NCBI RefSeq assembly: GCF_028401415.2
Contig: NZ_CP171821.2
Span: forward strand, 3,410,001-3,474,000
Length of the DNA stretch: 64,000 bases
Direction of reading: 5' to 3'
Origin: Glaciecola sp028401415
Lineage (GTDB): Bacteria; Pseudomonadota; Gammaproteobacteria; Enterobacterales; Alteromonadaceae
Positions 1 through 9,700 of this stretch are shown here, piece by piece (position 1 is the stretch's first letter; every line of letters begins with the position of its first letter). The translations under genes were made by a program, and so were the position numbers. The notes under the pieces are model-generated. The model was not told the DNA's origin. It ran no database searches and saw nothing but the letters and a program-made list of their open reading frames with translations.

Positions 1-88
1 CAATACGAGTTTGCATCCAGTTTGTATTGTGAGGCGGGTGGCTGAAAGCCCTTCTAAAGGTTCATAAGGTTTTTCCGATACTTAATTA

Positions 89-112
89 AGCTTTTATCGA
101 AATATAAAAGCT
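89..112. promoter_or_regulatory. Dyad upstream of the PBP-like gene
   Basis: A perfect inverted repeat with 9-base arms (AGCTTTTAT and ATAAAAGCT) and a 6-base loop lies about 60 bases before the start codon at 171. It could be an operator or part of the leader. No T-tract makes it a convincing terminator. Its function is unknown. Confidence 0.3.
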
Positions 113-170
113 AAACGAATCTGAACATATGAAGATTCGCTCAAAATTACGTTATTCAATGGAGAAACAC

Positions 171-584
171 ATGTTATTAAAACGCGCCGTTGCGCTTCTT
201 GCTTTGCTATGGCTAAGCTTTGCTTCATCAGCTCAAGTAAGCGTGATAGTCCACCCCTCTAATACAAGCGCAATAGACAGTAAGAATGTTCAACGCATAT
301 TTTTAGGAAAAGATAAAAAATTTGCGAATGGCTCAGAAATTGTTGCCCTTAATCTTACACCCGACAGTGACGCGCGCGCTTACTTTGATGAAAACATCGT
401 AGGTCGTTCAACCAGTCAGGTATCTGCCTATTGGTCGAAGCTTGTTTTTACGGGTAAAGGTATTCCCCCTAAAGAGGTCGCTAGCGACCAAGAAGTAATC
501 GATTTGGTTTCACAGAACCCTGCGATCATTGGTTATGTCAGCACTGCATCTGTTACTGATGCAGTGAAAGTTGTTGAGCTATAG
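171..584 (+). CDS. Small periplasmic PBP-like (phosphate-binding-type) protein
   Basis: A 137-residue exported protein that resembles the short PstS-like domains of the PBP superfamily found in marine gammaproteobacteria. I place the start at 171: GGAGA at 161-165 is well spaced before it, and the product then begins with a clear signal peptide (positive N-terminus, Leu/Ala-rich core, cleavage near SSAQ). The open frame runs back to 129 without a ribosome site. The mature part has the I-F-L-G-K and Y-W-S-K-L-V-F-x-G patterns typical of these proteins. It is much shorter than true PstS (about 320 residues) and has no ABC permease nearby. The porin gene begins 9 bases downstream, so the two are probably one operon. 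The ligand is unknown; phosphate is only a family-based guess. Confidence 0.75.
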   Translation: MLLKRAVALLALLWLSFASSAQVSVIVHPSNTSAIDSKNVQRIFLGKDKKFANGSEIVALNLTPDSDARAYFDENIVGRSTSQVSAYWSKLVFTGKGIPPKEVASDQEVIDLVSQNPAIIGYVSTASVTDAVKVVEL

Positions 585-593
585 GAGATTCAG

Positions 594-1724
594 ATGAAAC
601 TAACACATATTCTAGGCACGGCGACCTTGGCATTATTAACCAGCGCCGCCGCAAATGCGGAAGTTCGGATTAACGGTTTTGCGAACTTAGTGGTTGATCG
701 GTCCAATACTGACTACAGTGTGCAAGGCTCTGACGACAAAGTAAGCTTTAGTAACTTCAGCTTATTTGCGCTTCAAGTCAGTGGTGATATAAGCGATAAA
801 CTAACCGCAACTGGGCAAATTATTTCGCGCGGCAGCGAGAATTATTCAGCCGAATTTGAATGGGCATACTTAACCTATCAACACAGCGATAAGCTTTCGA
901 TTTCCGCTGGACGACTGCGTTTGCCTTTGTTTCTTTACAGTGAAACGCTTGATGTTGGATACTCGTACCATTGGATAAATGCGCCGCAAAGCGTATATGA
1001 CATTGCGTTTAACAATATTGATGGCGTTAGAGCGGTATATTCAGACTACTATGGCGATTGGGAACTAAACGCACAGGCAGCCGCTGGCGTAATTACAAAT
1101 ACTGGCTTTGAAGGAACATCTCTGCGTGCGGACAACACTGCGTTGATTTCTCTACAGCTTGCAAATGACGTGTTTAAAGCTCGTATTGTGCACGGTAGAG
1201 CAACCGGCACACTGAACTCGCCAGAAGTTGACGCTTTGCTACCAGCGGTTGCACAGTTTGATCCGGTATTGGCCGATTTGCTAGCGTTTGATGAAGATAC
1301 AGGCATATTCTATGGCGCTTCTCTTAGTTATGATAACTTTGAGTGGTTTGCCAATGCTGAATATACCTACAACGAAAATAAAGACACATTCATTCCTACA
1401 GATGAAGCCATGTATGTCAGTGCAGGTATTCGTTTAGGAAAGTGGACACCCTCTGCAACCTATGAAAAGAAAAACGGCGTGGGTGCGTTTAAATTTTTGG
1501 ACCGGCTTAACGCCCTTCCTCCACCTGTACAGCAAGGAATTGCGCCAATCGTTATTGGCACTCAGATTTCACAAAGTGATAAATCTGAAACGTTTACACT
1601 TGGGATTCGATACGACTTTAGTGCAGGAATTGCGCTTAAAGGTGAAGTGTCGCGGTTTGATGATAAATACAATGAAGATCTAGACGGCACAATTGTAAGA
1701 GCTGCAGTACACTATATCTTCTAA
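594..1724 (+). CDS. Outer-membrane porin-like beta-barrel protein
   Basis: A 376-residue protein with a signal peptide ending near ANA, alternating beta-strand composition, many aromatic residues and a C-terminal Phe (Y-I-F), the usual mark of an outer-membrane barrel recognised by BamA. AGGAG at 583-587 precedes the ATG. Together with the PBP-like protein just upstream it may form a binding-protein/porin pair. It resembles uncharacterised porins of Alteromonadales rather than a named OprO/OprP. Substrate unknown. Confidence 0.75.
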   Translation: MKLTHILGTATLALLTSAAANAEVRINGFANLVVDRSNTDYSVQGSDDKVSFSNFSLFALQVSGDISDKLTATGQIISRGSENYSAEFEWAYLTYQHSDKLSISAGRLRLPLFLYSETLDVGYSYHWINAPQSVYDIAFNNIDGVRAVYSDYYGDWELNAQAAAGVITNTGFEGTSLRADNTALISLQLANDVFKARIVHGRATGTLNSPEVDALLPAVAQFDPVLADLLAFDEDTGIFYGASLSYDNFEWFANAEYTYNENKDTFIPTDEAMYVSAGIRLGKWTPSATYEKKNGVGAFKFLDRLNALPPPVQQGIAPIVIGTQISQSDKSETFTLGIRYDFSAGIALKGEVSRFDDKYNEDLDGTIVRAAVHYIF

Positions 1725-1775
1725 GATGCCTGAGTTATATGAGTATTGGGTGAGAGCCCTTCGCGATTAGATGAG

Positions 1776-1801
1776 AGAGGAAGCACATTGCTTCCTCTTT
1801 T
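1776..1801. terminator. Bidirectional rho-independent terminator
   Basis: A 10-bp stem (AGAGGAAGCA with TGCTTCCTCT), a 3-base loop and a T-rich tail lie between the convergent porin and response-regulator genes. An A-rich and T-rich side is present on both strands, so it can serve both. Confidence 0.75.
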
Positions 1802-1802
1802 A

Positions 1803-3149
1803 TTATTGCAAGCCGTGTTTTTCTAATCGATACAAAAACGCTTTGTAATTCACATTTAGTAACTTTGCTGCCTGCGTTCGATTGCCTCCTGCTCTTGAGA
1901 GTGCTTGTTCAAGCAAGCTAGCCTCAAGCTTCTCTAAATCAATACCATTTTCAGGTAAAATGTAGGATTCGGATTTGTTATTTGAATTAGATTGCACGGA
2001 TAAATTGGCAAATAGCTCCTGCTCATCTCCTAACAAAGCATAGCGTTCCATTTGATTGCTCAACTGGCGTACATTGCCCGGCCATGAGTAAGTCTTCAAG
2101 CGTTTAAGTTGAGATGTGGATAAGCTTGTACCGCTCATGCCATAACGCTTTGCGAATTTAGAGTAGAAAAACTCAGCTAGTAAAGGAATATCCTCGGGGC
2201 GCTGGCGTAAAGGCGGAATCTGAATTGGCACAATGTTGAGACGATAGTATAAGTCTTCCCGAAAATCACCTGATTGCACCATTGCTGCTAAATCTCGATG
2301 GCTTGCTGCGATCACTCTCACATCTAGCTGCATTTCTTCATTACTGCCTAAGGGAGTAATGCTACCCTCTTGTAAAAAACGCAGTATTTTCGCCTGTAAG
2401 TTAAGGGGCAGTTCGCCAATTTCATCTAAGAATAAGGTGCCGCCATCGGCATAGCGACACTTGCCAATTTTCTCAGTATTTGCACCTGTGTAGGCGCCTT
2501 TTTTCGCGCCAAATAGCTCGGCCTCGGCAAGTTCGCTTGGAATTGCCCCGCAGTTGATAGCGACAAAGTTATGCTGTCTGCGCTCAGACAGATTATGGAT
2601 GGCGCGGGCGGCTAACTCTTTGCCTGTGCCGCTTTCACCATTTATTAGGACGGTTGCACCAGTTGACGCGACTCGGCTAATGCGTTGTTGAACAAGCTGC
2701 ATTTTTTCGCTGACACCAACAAAGTCAGTCAACTGTTGCTGTGATTCAAGCGCCGCGCTTAAGGCGCTGTTTTGTTGCCTTAATTTGCTTGCCTTTGCTG
2801 CCTTGTCAATGGCGAGCAAGAGCTCTTGGCGCTGAAAGGGTTTTGCTAAATAGTCGTCCGCGCCTGCTTGCATTGCTTCCACTGCATGCTCAATGGTGCC
2901 ATGCGCAGTTGCCATTACAAAGCCCAGCTCTGGACGATTACGTCGAACATAGTTGAGCAAGTCTAAGCCAGATAGCTGCGGCAATTTCCAGTCGGAAAAC
3001 ACCACGTCAATGTTTGCGCCTTTTAAATACACAATGGCATCTTCGCAACTCGGGAGATCTTTAACAAAAAATCCGGCGTTGCTAAGGATGTCGGTTAATA
3101 GCTTGCGTTGTTGTTCATCGTCTTCAACCAGTAAAATGGACAAGTTCAT
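1803..3149 (-). CDS. NtrC-family sigma54-dependent response regulator
   Basis: A 448-residue enhancer-binding protein with three domains. The receiver domain (about 1-120) has acidic residues E9-D10-D11, phospho-acceptor D53 and a conserved K103. The AAA+ domain (about 140-375) has Walker A GESGTGKE at 171-178, the sigma54-contacting loop GAYTGA at 218-223 and Walker B ending in DEIGE. A Fis-type helix-turn-helix lies at about 410-446. It activates sigma54 RNA polymerase by ATP hydrolysis after phosphorylation by the kinase encoded directly upstream (3-base gap, same operon). Likely targets are the kinase operon itself and the divergent secreted-protein gene at 4995, because sigma54-like promoters precede both. 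Confidence 0.93.
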   Translation of the reverse strand: MNLSILLVEDDEQQRKLLTDILSNAGFFVKDLPSCEDAIVYLKGANIDVVFSDWKLPQLSGLDLLNYVRRNRPELGFVMATAHGTIEHAVEAMQAGADDYLAKPFQRQELLLAIDKAAKASKLRQQNSALSAALESQQQLTDFVGVSEKMQLVQQRISRVASTGATVLINGESGTGKELAARAIHNLSERRQHNFVAINCGAIPSELAEAELFGAKKGAYTGANTEKIGKCRYADGGTLFLDEIGELPLNLQAKILRFLQEGSITPLGSNEEMQLDVRVIAASHRDLAAMVQSGDFREDLYYRLNIVPIQIPPLRQRPEDIPLLAEFFYSKFAKRYGMSGTSLSTSQLKRLKTYSWPGNVRQLSNQMERYALLGDEQELFANLSVQSNSNNKSESYILPENGIDLEKLEASLLEQALSRAGGNRTQAAKLLNVNYKAFLYRLEKHGLQ

Positions 3150-3152
3150 TGT

Positions 3153-4691
3153 TTAAAGCTCGTCTTTATGAGGGGGCTTTAGCATTTCAGCACTGCTAAT
3201 GGTAAGTGTTGCCGTGCAACCGCTATCCTTGTTGTTTTCCAATTGTAAATCGCCATTGTAATGAAGAACGGCAATGCGTTTGGCAATGTATAAGCCCATT
3301 CCTGCGCCTTCTGCTTTTGTTGTAAAATCGGGTTTAAACAACAAAGCGGCAGCGTCAGCCGATATTCCGCAGCCATTGTCTGTTACTTGAATTTTAATTG
3401 CGGCATTTGCTTGTTCAGCAATAATGTGAACCTGTGGTAGTGCAGCATTATGCTGGCAGGCTTCAAGTGCGTTGCTCAATAAAGTGCTAATAATTGCACT
3501 AAGCTCAGTTGCAGCACCGCGAACGTGTAAGTCTTGAGGGCAAGCAATGGTGACTTCAGCCTCACTGCCAATGCTATGCTGCATCATTGCATCTTTAATG
3601 AGCGATTCGATAGACAGCGTTTGGGTGCGGTCAATGCCGGAAGTGGTAAGCACAAGCAACGATTTGATGCTGCGATCCAATGCTTCAATTTTTTGTCGCA
3701 CCTGTTTTGCCATCGTCGATTTACGTTCAGAACTGGTGGAATCTCGTGACATTTCTTCGATCGCTAAACCTATGGTATTCAAAGGATTGCGCAATGAATG
3801 TGCGATGCCTCTGCTAATTTCGCCCAGTTCTGCTAGTTGCTGCTGCTGAGAGTACTGTTGCTCTATATGCTGAAGCTGTTTTAAACGCGCGCTGGTTTCA
3901 TTGAACATACTTAAGGTTCGCTCAACTTCTTTTACCCCACGTGTATTGAGTGTATGGTCAAAGTTGCCTTTGCTGAGCTGCAAAAAACCTTCTGACAAAC
4001 GTTCCAGCGGTCCACTGATGTGTTTAGCCAGCGCATATGCGAATAGTAAACTTAAGAGGCCTAATCCTAGCGTAGTGTAACTGAGGTAAGCTAAGTATTT
4101 CGCAATGCTTGAATTGTCGTTTGTAAAAAACATATTTTCACGCTGAACCTCAAATGAGGGTGTTTTGAATACCAAAACGTTCTCTTGCTCTTGCACAATT
4201 GATAGTTGTTTAAGCTGTTCTTTTATTTGAATAATTTGGACATTCATTAATTCACTTTGGCTTAAGTTTTCATGCTCGGCAATTGCATCTTTGTTTGACA
4301 AATTCCGTGTCAAATATGGGAGCAATTTTTCAGCTACGTCTTCAGAAAGACTATCCACTTCCATTCTTATTTTTGCTTCGCTCAGCTCTTTTTCTGCTTT
4401 GGAGTAGCTTTCTTCAATTAAGTCTTGAATTTGCTGTTTCGTCACTTGAGAAAGCTCTTTGTTTACTTTTGCAAAACCGGCCGTCGTATTGTGATTAACT
4501 GTCATGTTTTGCAATGGGCCGGTAATGACGAAATCGAGGGCCTGATTAGAAAGTGAGATGCTGCGGCTTGTAATTTCCTCGTTAATCTTCGATTCGATAG
4601 CTTTAACAACACCATATTGAATCGCGGCTAAACCGAGCAGGAACATACCTGTAATGGCGAAAATATAGGTTGAGAGTGACACGTTTTTCAT
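3153..4691 (-). CDS. Membrane sensor histidine kinase
   Basis: A 512-residue kinase. TM1 spans about 8-30, followed by a periplasmic sensor region of about 165 residues rich in Glu, Lys and Gln. TM2 spans about 199-221, HAMP about 222-275, and the dimerisation domain has the phospho-acceptor H298 in the motif G-I-A-H-S-L-R-N-P-L. The HATPase domain shows D-N-G-C-G-I and G-A-G-M-G-L boxes. It phosphorylates the NtrC-type regulator encoded 3 bases downstream. The signal is not apparent. AGGAA precedes the start, and a sigma54-like promoter lies about 45 bases upstream, suggesting autoregulation. Confidence 0.92.
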   Translation of the reverse strand: MKNVSLSTYIFAITGMFLLGLAAIQYGVVKAIESKINEEITSRSISLSNQALDFVITGPLQNMTVNHNTTAGFAKVNKELSQVTKQQIQDLIEESYSKAEKELSEAKIRMEVDSLSEDVAEKLLPYLTRNLSNKDAIAEHENLSQSELMNVQIIQIKEQLKQLSIVQEQENVLVFKTPSFEVQRENMFFTNDNSSIAKYLAYLSYTTLGLGLLSLLFAYALAKHISGPLERLSEGFLQLSKGNFDHTLNTRGVKEVERTLSMFNETSARLKQLQHIEQQYSQQQQLAELGEISRGIAHSLRNPLNTIGLAIEEMSRDSTSSERKSTMAKQVRQKIEALDRSIKSLLVLTTSGIDRTQTLSIESLIKDAMMQHSIGSEAEVTIACPQDLHVRGAATELSAIISTLLSNALEACQHNAALPQVHIIAEQANAAIKIQVTDNGCGISADAAALLFKPDFTTKAEGAGMGLYIAKRIAVLHYNGDLQLENNKDSGCTATLTISSAEMLKPPHKDEL

Positions 4692-4736
4692 AATTCCTAC
4701 TAATGCATTTAATGCCGTATGTTCTAAGTCGAATGC

Positions 4737-4752
4737 TACAAGAAGCAGGCCA
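4737..4752 (-). promoter_or_regulatory. Candidate sigma54 promoter for the kinase-regulator operon
   Basis: On the minus strand, TGGCCTGCTTCTTGTA matches the sigma54 layout TGGC-N7-TTGC with correct -24/-12 spacing, except that the -12 GC is GT. A start site about 12 bases further would give a leader of about 35 bases before the kinase ATG at 4691. The opposite-facing element at 4936-4951 has the same GT variant, which supports both. Confidence 0.5.
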
Positions 4753-4825
4753 CCTTTAGTGAACTTTTATGAGATTGATTTTATTAACTAAATTTTGTTT
4801 CGGCTACTTCACTCAACGTCATCTT

Positions 4826-4839
4826 TCCTCATATGAGGA
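4826..4839. promoter_or_regulatory. Perfect 14-bp palindrome, candidate enhancer site
   Basis: TCCTCATATGAGGA is a perfect palindrome in the 303-base divergent region. It is about 75 bp upstream of the minus-strand -24 element and about 100 bp upstream of the plus-strand one, a usual distance for an NtrC-type activator site. A single shared site could serve both promoters. Confidence 0.5.
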
Positions 4840-4935
4840 CATCACTTCCCGATATACGGAACTATTTATCTTGTGTAGCCGGAAAATTTGCTAAATAAAC
4901 CGTTAAGTATATGAATATTATAGCTATTAAAAAAT

Positions 4936-4951
4936 TGGCATGTCGCTTGTA
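4936..4951 (+). promoter_or_regulatory. Candidate sigma54 promoter for the secreted-protein gene
   Basis: TGGCATGTCGCTTGTA fits the sigma54 consensus with correct spacing between the GG at -24 and the -12 element, which is GT rather than GC. It predicts a leader of about 33 bases before the ATG at 4995. Confidence 0.5.
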
Positions 4952-4994
4952 CTTACCATTGTGAACAAGCCCTAAAACACAATGGAGAACATCT

Positions 4995-5609
4995 ATGAAA
5001 CAGCTTGCATTCACGCAAATAAAATCAACATTTATCGCCGCTATATTGCTTACATGTCTATTTGCATCAAGTCCCGTATTTGCTCAAACTTCATCCGAGC
5101 TAAGCGTCACGGAATCTGAAAACGCTAAAAACAAAATGGAGCTTATCCAGATTAAAGCGACCGATGAGGATAAGGTCAAGGTTAAAGTGATAACGGATAT
5201 GGAAGATGCCAAAGAGTATGAAGTTCACAAACTCGACCTGGAAAATGAAGAGTATCTAAACAGCGTCTTTTACGACTTGCAGGAGGGAACTCGTAAGTCA
5301 GTGGTTGACAGTCTACAGGCAATGGCAAATCTTGAAGAAAATGGCGAAACGTTTGCTCATCGATTTAAGGATAAACGCAAAGTACTCATGATTAACACCG
5401 GTGAACTTGAAGATCTAGAGCGCATGATAAGCACTGCCGTTGACGAGGATGTTGTTGCTGCAGTTGCAAAAATGACTGAGAATTCAGGTAAGCTTTCTTC
5501 AATTATCGCCAGGAGTAAAGCAGAGGCAGTACTTGAACTGATAGACAGCTCTTCTTTTACTGCTGAGCAGCTTGAACAAATTCAAAACGCGTTACAGAAC
5601 AAACAATAG
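4995..5609 (+). CDS. Secreted protein of unknown function, likely sigma54-controlled
   Basis: A 204-residue protein with a signal peptide (cleavage near VFAQ) and a mature part that is very rich in Glu, Lys and Asp and mostly helical, with no Cys. GGAG at 4984-4987 supports the start. I do not recognise a family. It is divergent from an NtrC-type two-component operon and has its own sigma54-like promoter with a shared palindrome, so it is the best candidate for the dedicated output of that system. A stress-responsive periplasmic protein is a guess only. Confidence 0.7.
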   Translation: MKQLAFTQIKSTFIAAILLTCLFASSPVFAQTSSELSVTESENAKNKMELIQIKATDEDKVKVKVITDMEDAKEYEVHKLDLENEEYLNSVFYDLQEGTRKSVVDSLQAMANLEENGETFAHRFKDKRKVLMINTGELEDLERMISTAVDEDVVAAVAKMTENSGKLSSIIARSKAEAVLELIDSSSFTAEQLEQIQNALQNKQ

Positions 5610-5630
5610 CAAGTTCGACGCACTACGCTG

Positions 5631-6743
5631 CTAAAAATGAACAATTTCAAGATAATTGGGTCCCTCTTGTGTAGGGACCCTTGAGACAAAACTAAGCTCA
5701 CCCTTATTCATCTTATATACACTAACATGATGAGAGCGCTGTCCTGCCACGATTAATAGCTCATGCTCACGGTCAATAGCAAAGCCTCGCGGCCATTCTT
5801 CCGTTTGCACACACTGCTTGGCCTGCAATAAGCTATCTTCTAAAACTGCGAAGCTACAGAGGCTGTTGGTTCTGCGTTCTGTGGCGAATAAGAATTTACC
5901 GTCTCCGCTTATATGGATGTCAGCTGCTGAGGGCAAATTATCGCGTAGGGCCGCGTGCGCCCAATCAATTGGAAGGGCTAGACTTTGCAATAGAGAAATT
6001 TCGCCAGATACCTCGTCCATCTTAAGCACGTGAACCCTAGCGTCCAGCTCACCGAGCACATAAAGGATATTTGTATTGTCTAAAACCCTTAAATGGCGTG
6101 GCCCCGTATTGTCAGGAAAGGTGAATAGAGAAGGTTTAACTTTGGTAAAGCTCCCGTCTACCATTGCGATTGCTGACAGTTGATTATTGCCTAGAGTTGG
6201 AATCAAAGCGAGTCGGCCTTTATCCACGAACACCACGGCATGAGCATTAATAAGACCCTTATGTGTATCCACTGGTTCGGCATTCCCGTTGTCGTTTATT
6301 CGCCACGATCGCGCTAAGTTTTGTGGGTATGACGCGCCAATGAGCGCAGACTCTGATGGGTTAAAGGCGATATACGCATAGCTATGCTCAAGTGCTTGGG
6401 TATTGATGAGTGTTAATGCGCCAGAATCAGACGATATTTTAAACCGTGCGAGTAATTTTTCGCCACCCCTCGTTGCAATATAAAGTTGTTCACGCGTATG
6501 GCTAATTGCCATTGGCGTTGAAAACCCAGCATCGCTTAGAGAACCAATCGCCTTGTGTTCAATTAAGTTCAAACTCAAGTTCTCAGTATCGAGTTTGTAG
6601 ACCGATACAGATGCACTGCCGGCATTTCCCACATAGACATAGCTTGCAGACTTTGCTGAAAAGCTTACGCTGGCAAAAAGCATTACCAGCATGCAAAGTG
6701 CGCATGTTCGGGTATTCAGAGCAATCCAGTCTATGCAGCTCAT
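5631..6743 (-). CDS. Exported lactonase-family beta-propeller protein
   Basis: A 370-residue protein of the 6-phosphogluconolactonase-like seven-bladed propeller family (lactonase family, PF10282 type), with repeated blades containing Y-V-G-N-A-G-S, I-S-G-D-G-K-F-L and related motifs. It begins with a signal-peptide-like segment (hydrophobic about 12-28, then SFSAKSAS), so it probably acts in the periplasm and is unlikely to be the cytosolic pentose-phosphate enzyme. It starts 14 bases after the RND pump gene, which puts it at the end of the efflux operon. Substrate unknown; hydrolysis of a lactone is a family inference. Confidence 0.75.
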   Translation of the reverse strand: MSCIDWIALNTRTCALCMLVMLFASVSFSAKSASYVYVGNAGSASVSVYKLDTENLSLNLIEHKAIGSLSDAGFSTPMAISHTREQLYIATRGGEKLLARFKISSDSGALTLINTQALEHSYAYIAFNPSESALIGASYPQNLARSWRINDNGNAEPVDTHKGLINAHAVVFVDKGRLALIPTLGNNQLSAIAMVDGSFTKVKPSLFTFPDNTGPRHLRVLDNTNILYVLGELDARVHVLKMDEVSGEISLLQSLALPIDWAHAALRDNLPSAADIHISGDGKFLFATERRTNSLCSFAVLEDSLLQAKQCVQTEEWPRGFAIDREHELLIVAGQRSHHVSVYKMNKGELSFVSRVPTQEGPNYLEIVHF

Positions 6744-6757
6744 GTGCAGTTCCTTGT

Positions 6758-9700
6758 CTAAATCTTAGAGAGTTTGCGACACAGCACGTAAAAAACGGGG
6801 GTAAACAAAAGACCAAATAAGGTTACTCCTAACATCCCGCTAAACACTGCTACGCCAATGGCTTGGCGCATCTCGGCGCCGGCACCTTGGGCGATTACCA
6901 ATGGAATGACGCCGAGAATAAATGCAAACGAAGTCATTAATATCGGACGTAAGCGCAGCCTTGCAGCTTCCACAGCTGCATCAATCGTTGCCTTTCCCGA
7001 TGACTCTAGTTCTCGTGCAAATTCCACAATCAAAATGGCGTTTTTGCTAGCCAGCCCCACTAATACGATAAATCCGATTTGCGTGAGAATGTTGTTTTCC
7101 ATGCCGCTTATCCAAATACCCGTGATAGATGAGAACAGACACATCGGTACAATCAGAATAACCGCAAGCGGTAATGTCCAGCTTTCATAAAGTGCGGCTA
7201 ACAGCAAGAATACGAAAAGCACCGCCATGGCAAATGCGAATGCGGCAGTATTACCTGTATTTCGTTCCTGATAGGCAATTTCCGTCCATTCATAGTCAAA
7301 GCCATCGGGTAGATTGTCAGCGGCTAAACGCTCCATTGCATCAAGTGCCTGCCCTGTACTGAAACCCGGCGCTCGTTCGCCAATTAAGCCAGCAGAGGGG
7401 AACAAGTTATACCTGGGCACTCTAGAGGATGCAGCCGTATCACTAATTGTCGCCACTGAGCCTATTGGCACCATATGACCGTCATCACTTCTCACGCGCA
7501 GTCTTAGGGCGTCATCAGGGGTTAGTCTAAATTGTGCGTCTGCTTGCGCAGTTACCCGAAATGTTCTACCTAAATAATTAAAATCGTTCACGAAGGTTGA
7601 ACCAATGAAAACTTCAAGCGCTTCAAAAATGCGTGTCACGGGCACATTTAGCTTTTCGGCTCGCTCGCGGTCAATGTCGAGAAAAATTTGCGGCGTACCG
7701 TTTTCGTAAAATGTAAAGGCAGAGGCAATGGCTGGGTCTTGCATGGCGGCCATTGCTAAGCCCCATGTTGCTTGCTCAAGTGCGGCTAAGCCTCGGCCTC
7801 CTTTGTCCTGTATCATCATTTTGAACCCGCCGGCATTGCCGATGCCGTCTACGGGTGGTGGCGGTATTACCACGATGAATGCTTCTTTTATCTGCGAAAC
7901 CTGGGCATTAATGCTATCGAGGATCCCTTGATAGCTTAGCCCCTTCGCATTTCTTACCTCAAAATCTTCTAATACGGGGAATATGGCAGCGGCATTGGTT
8001 GCGTTGGTAAACGTAGCTCCTGCAAAGCCGGTGAAGGCCACTGCGCTGCTGATTCCGTCAGTGTTGAGTAAGATATCGGTGACTTGATTGGTGATCACAT
8101 CAGTTTCAGAAAGCGCGTAGCCATTGGGTAGCTGTATTGCCACGATAAAATAACCTTTGTCTTGTGGCGGAATAAAGCCAGATGGCACTGAGGTAAATAA
8201 GTAGGCCGTTGCCGCCATAAGGCCAACGTATATTATCAAAGCAAGGGCACTGAATTTGATCAATGCGGCAACCGTGCTTGCGTATTTCTCTGATAGCCAA
8301 TCCAGGCCTTTGTTGAACACGCCAAAAAAGCCATTGATAGGTTTAGCATACCAAGCACCCTCGCGCTTATCGCTGTGTGGACGCATCATGATTTTGGCAA
8401 GCGCGGGGCTTAAGGTGAGCGATACGGCTACTGAAATTATGGTTGCGACTGCAATGGTGACACCAAACTGCCGATAAAACTGCCCTGAAATACCTTCCAT
8501 AAACGCGGTGGGCAAAAACACAGCAAACAATACCAGACCCATACCGATAAGAGCGCCCCCCACTTCTTCCATAGTTTTACGAGCAGCGTCGCGGGTATTC
8601 ATGCCGCTTTGCATGTTTCGCTCCATGTTCTCGACCACCACTATGGCATCATCGACTACGATACCGATAGCCAGCACCAAGCCAAATAGCGTAAGCGTAT
8701 TTAAGGTAAATCCAAGCGCTGCCATTACCGCAAAGGTGCCGATGAGCGAGATGGGGATTGCAATGATTGGGATAATAGCTGCCCGCCAGCTTTGTAAAAA
8801 TACGATAATCACGAGTACGACTAAGAAAACGGCTTCGTAAAAGGTGATTTCTACTGCTTCTATAGAGGCTTCGATAAAGTTGGTTGGATTGTAGGCAATG
8901 TCGTAATCTAAACCAGGTGGGAAGTCTTCTTTAAGTGTTTCCATAAGCGCGATAATACTGTCGGAGGTTTCCACAGCATTCGAGCCAGGTCGTTGAAAAA
9001 TGGGCAAAGCAACCGAGGGAAACTCGCCTAAGTACCCTTTTGTTGCATAGCTTTGGACGCCAAGCTCCACGCGTCCTACATCGCCTAGGCGAACCACTTT
9101 TCCATCAACCGATTTGATAATAATGTTTTCAAACTCTTCAGGATTTTGTAGCCGCCCCTGGGTTTGAATGTTGTATTCAATGACGTTTTGGTCCACTTGA
9201 GGAGCTTGATTTAACACACCGGAGGCTACTTGCACATTTTGTGCGCGAATCGATGCAATAACGTCACCTGCCGTAAGCTCGTAGTTATTCACTAAGTCAG
9301 GATCTAACCAAATTCTCATGGAGTAGGGCGCCGCGCCGAACATTAACGTATCGCCAACGCCGTCAACACGACGAAGCTGATCGCGCAGCTTTAATACAAC
9401 ATAGTTGCCGATATAATCCTGATCGTAGGTGCCGTCAGGTGAAAACAAGTTGACCACCATGAGCATGTTAGGTGAGTTTTTACGGGTAGTGACGCCTAAA
9501 CGTCGAACTTCTTCGGGCAGTAAAGGCTCAGCCAAAGAGACGCGGTTTTGCACCAGAACATTGGCCATGTCTAAATCAGTGCCAAGCTCAAAGGTGATGG
9601 TTAGTGACATGACGCCGTCTGATGTCGATTGAGACATCATGTAAAGCATACCTTCTATCCCGTTAACCTCTTGTTCGATAGGTGTTGCTACGGTTTGTGC

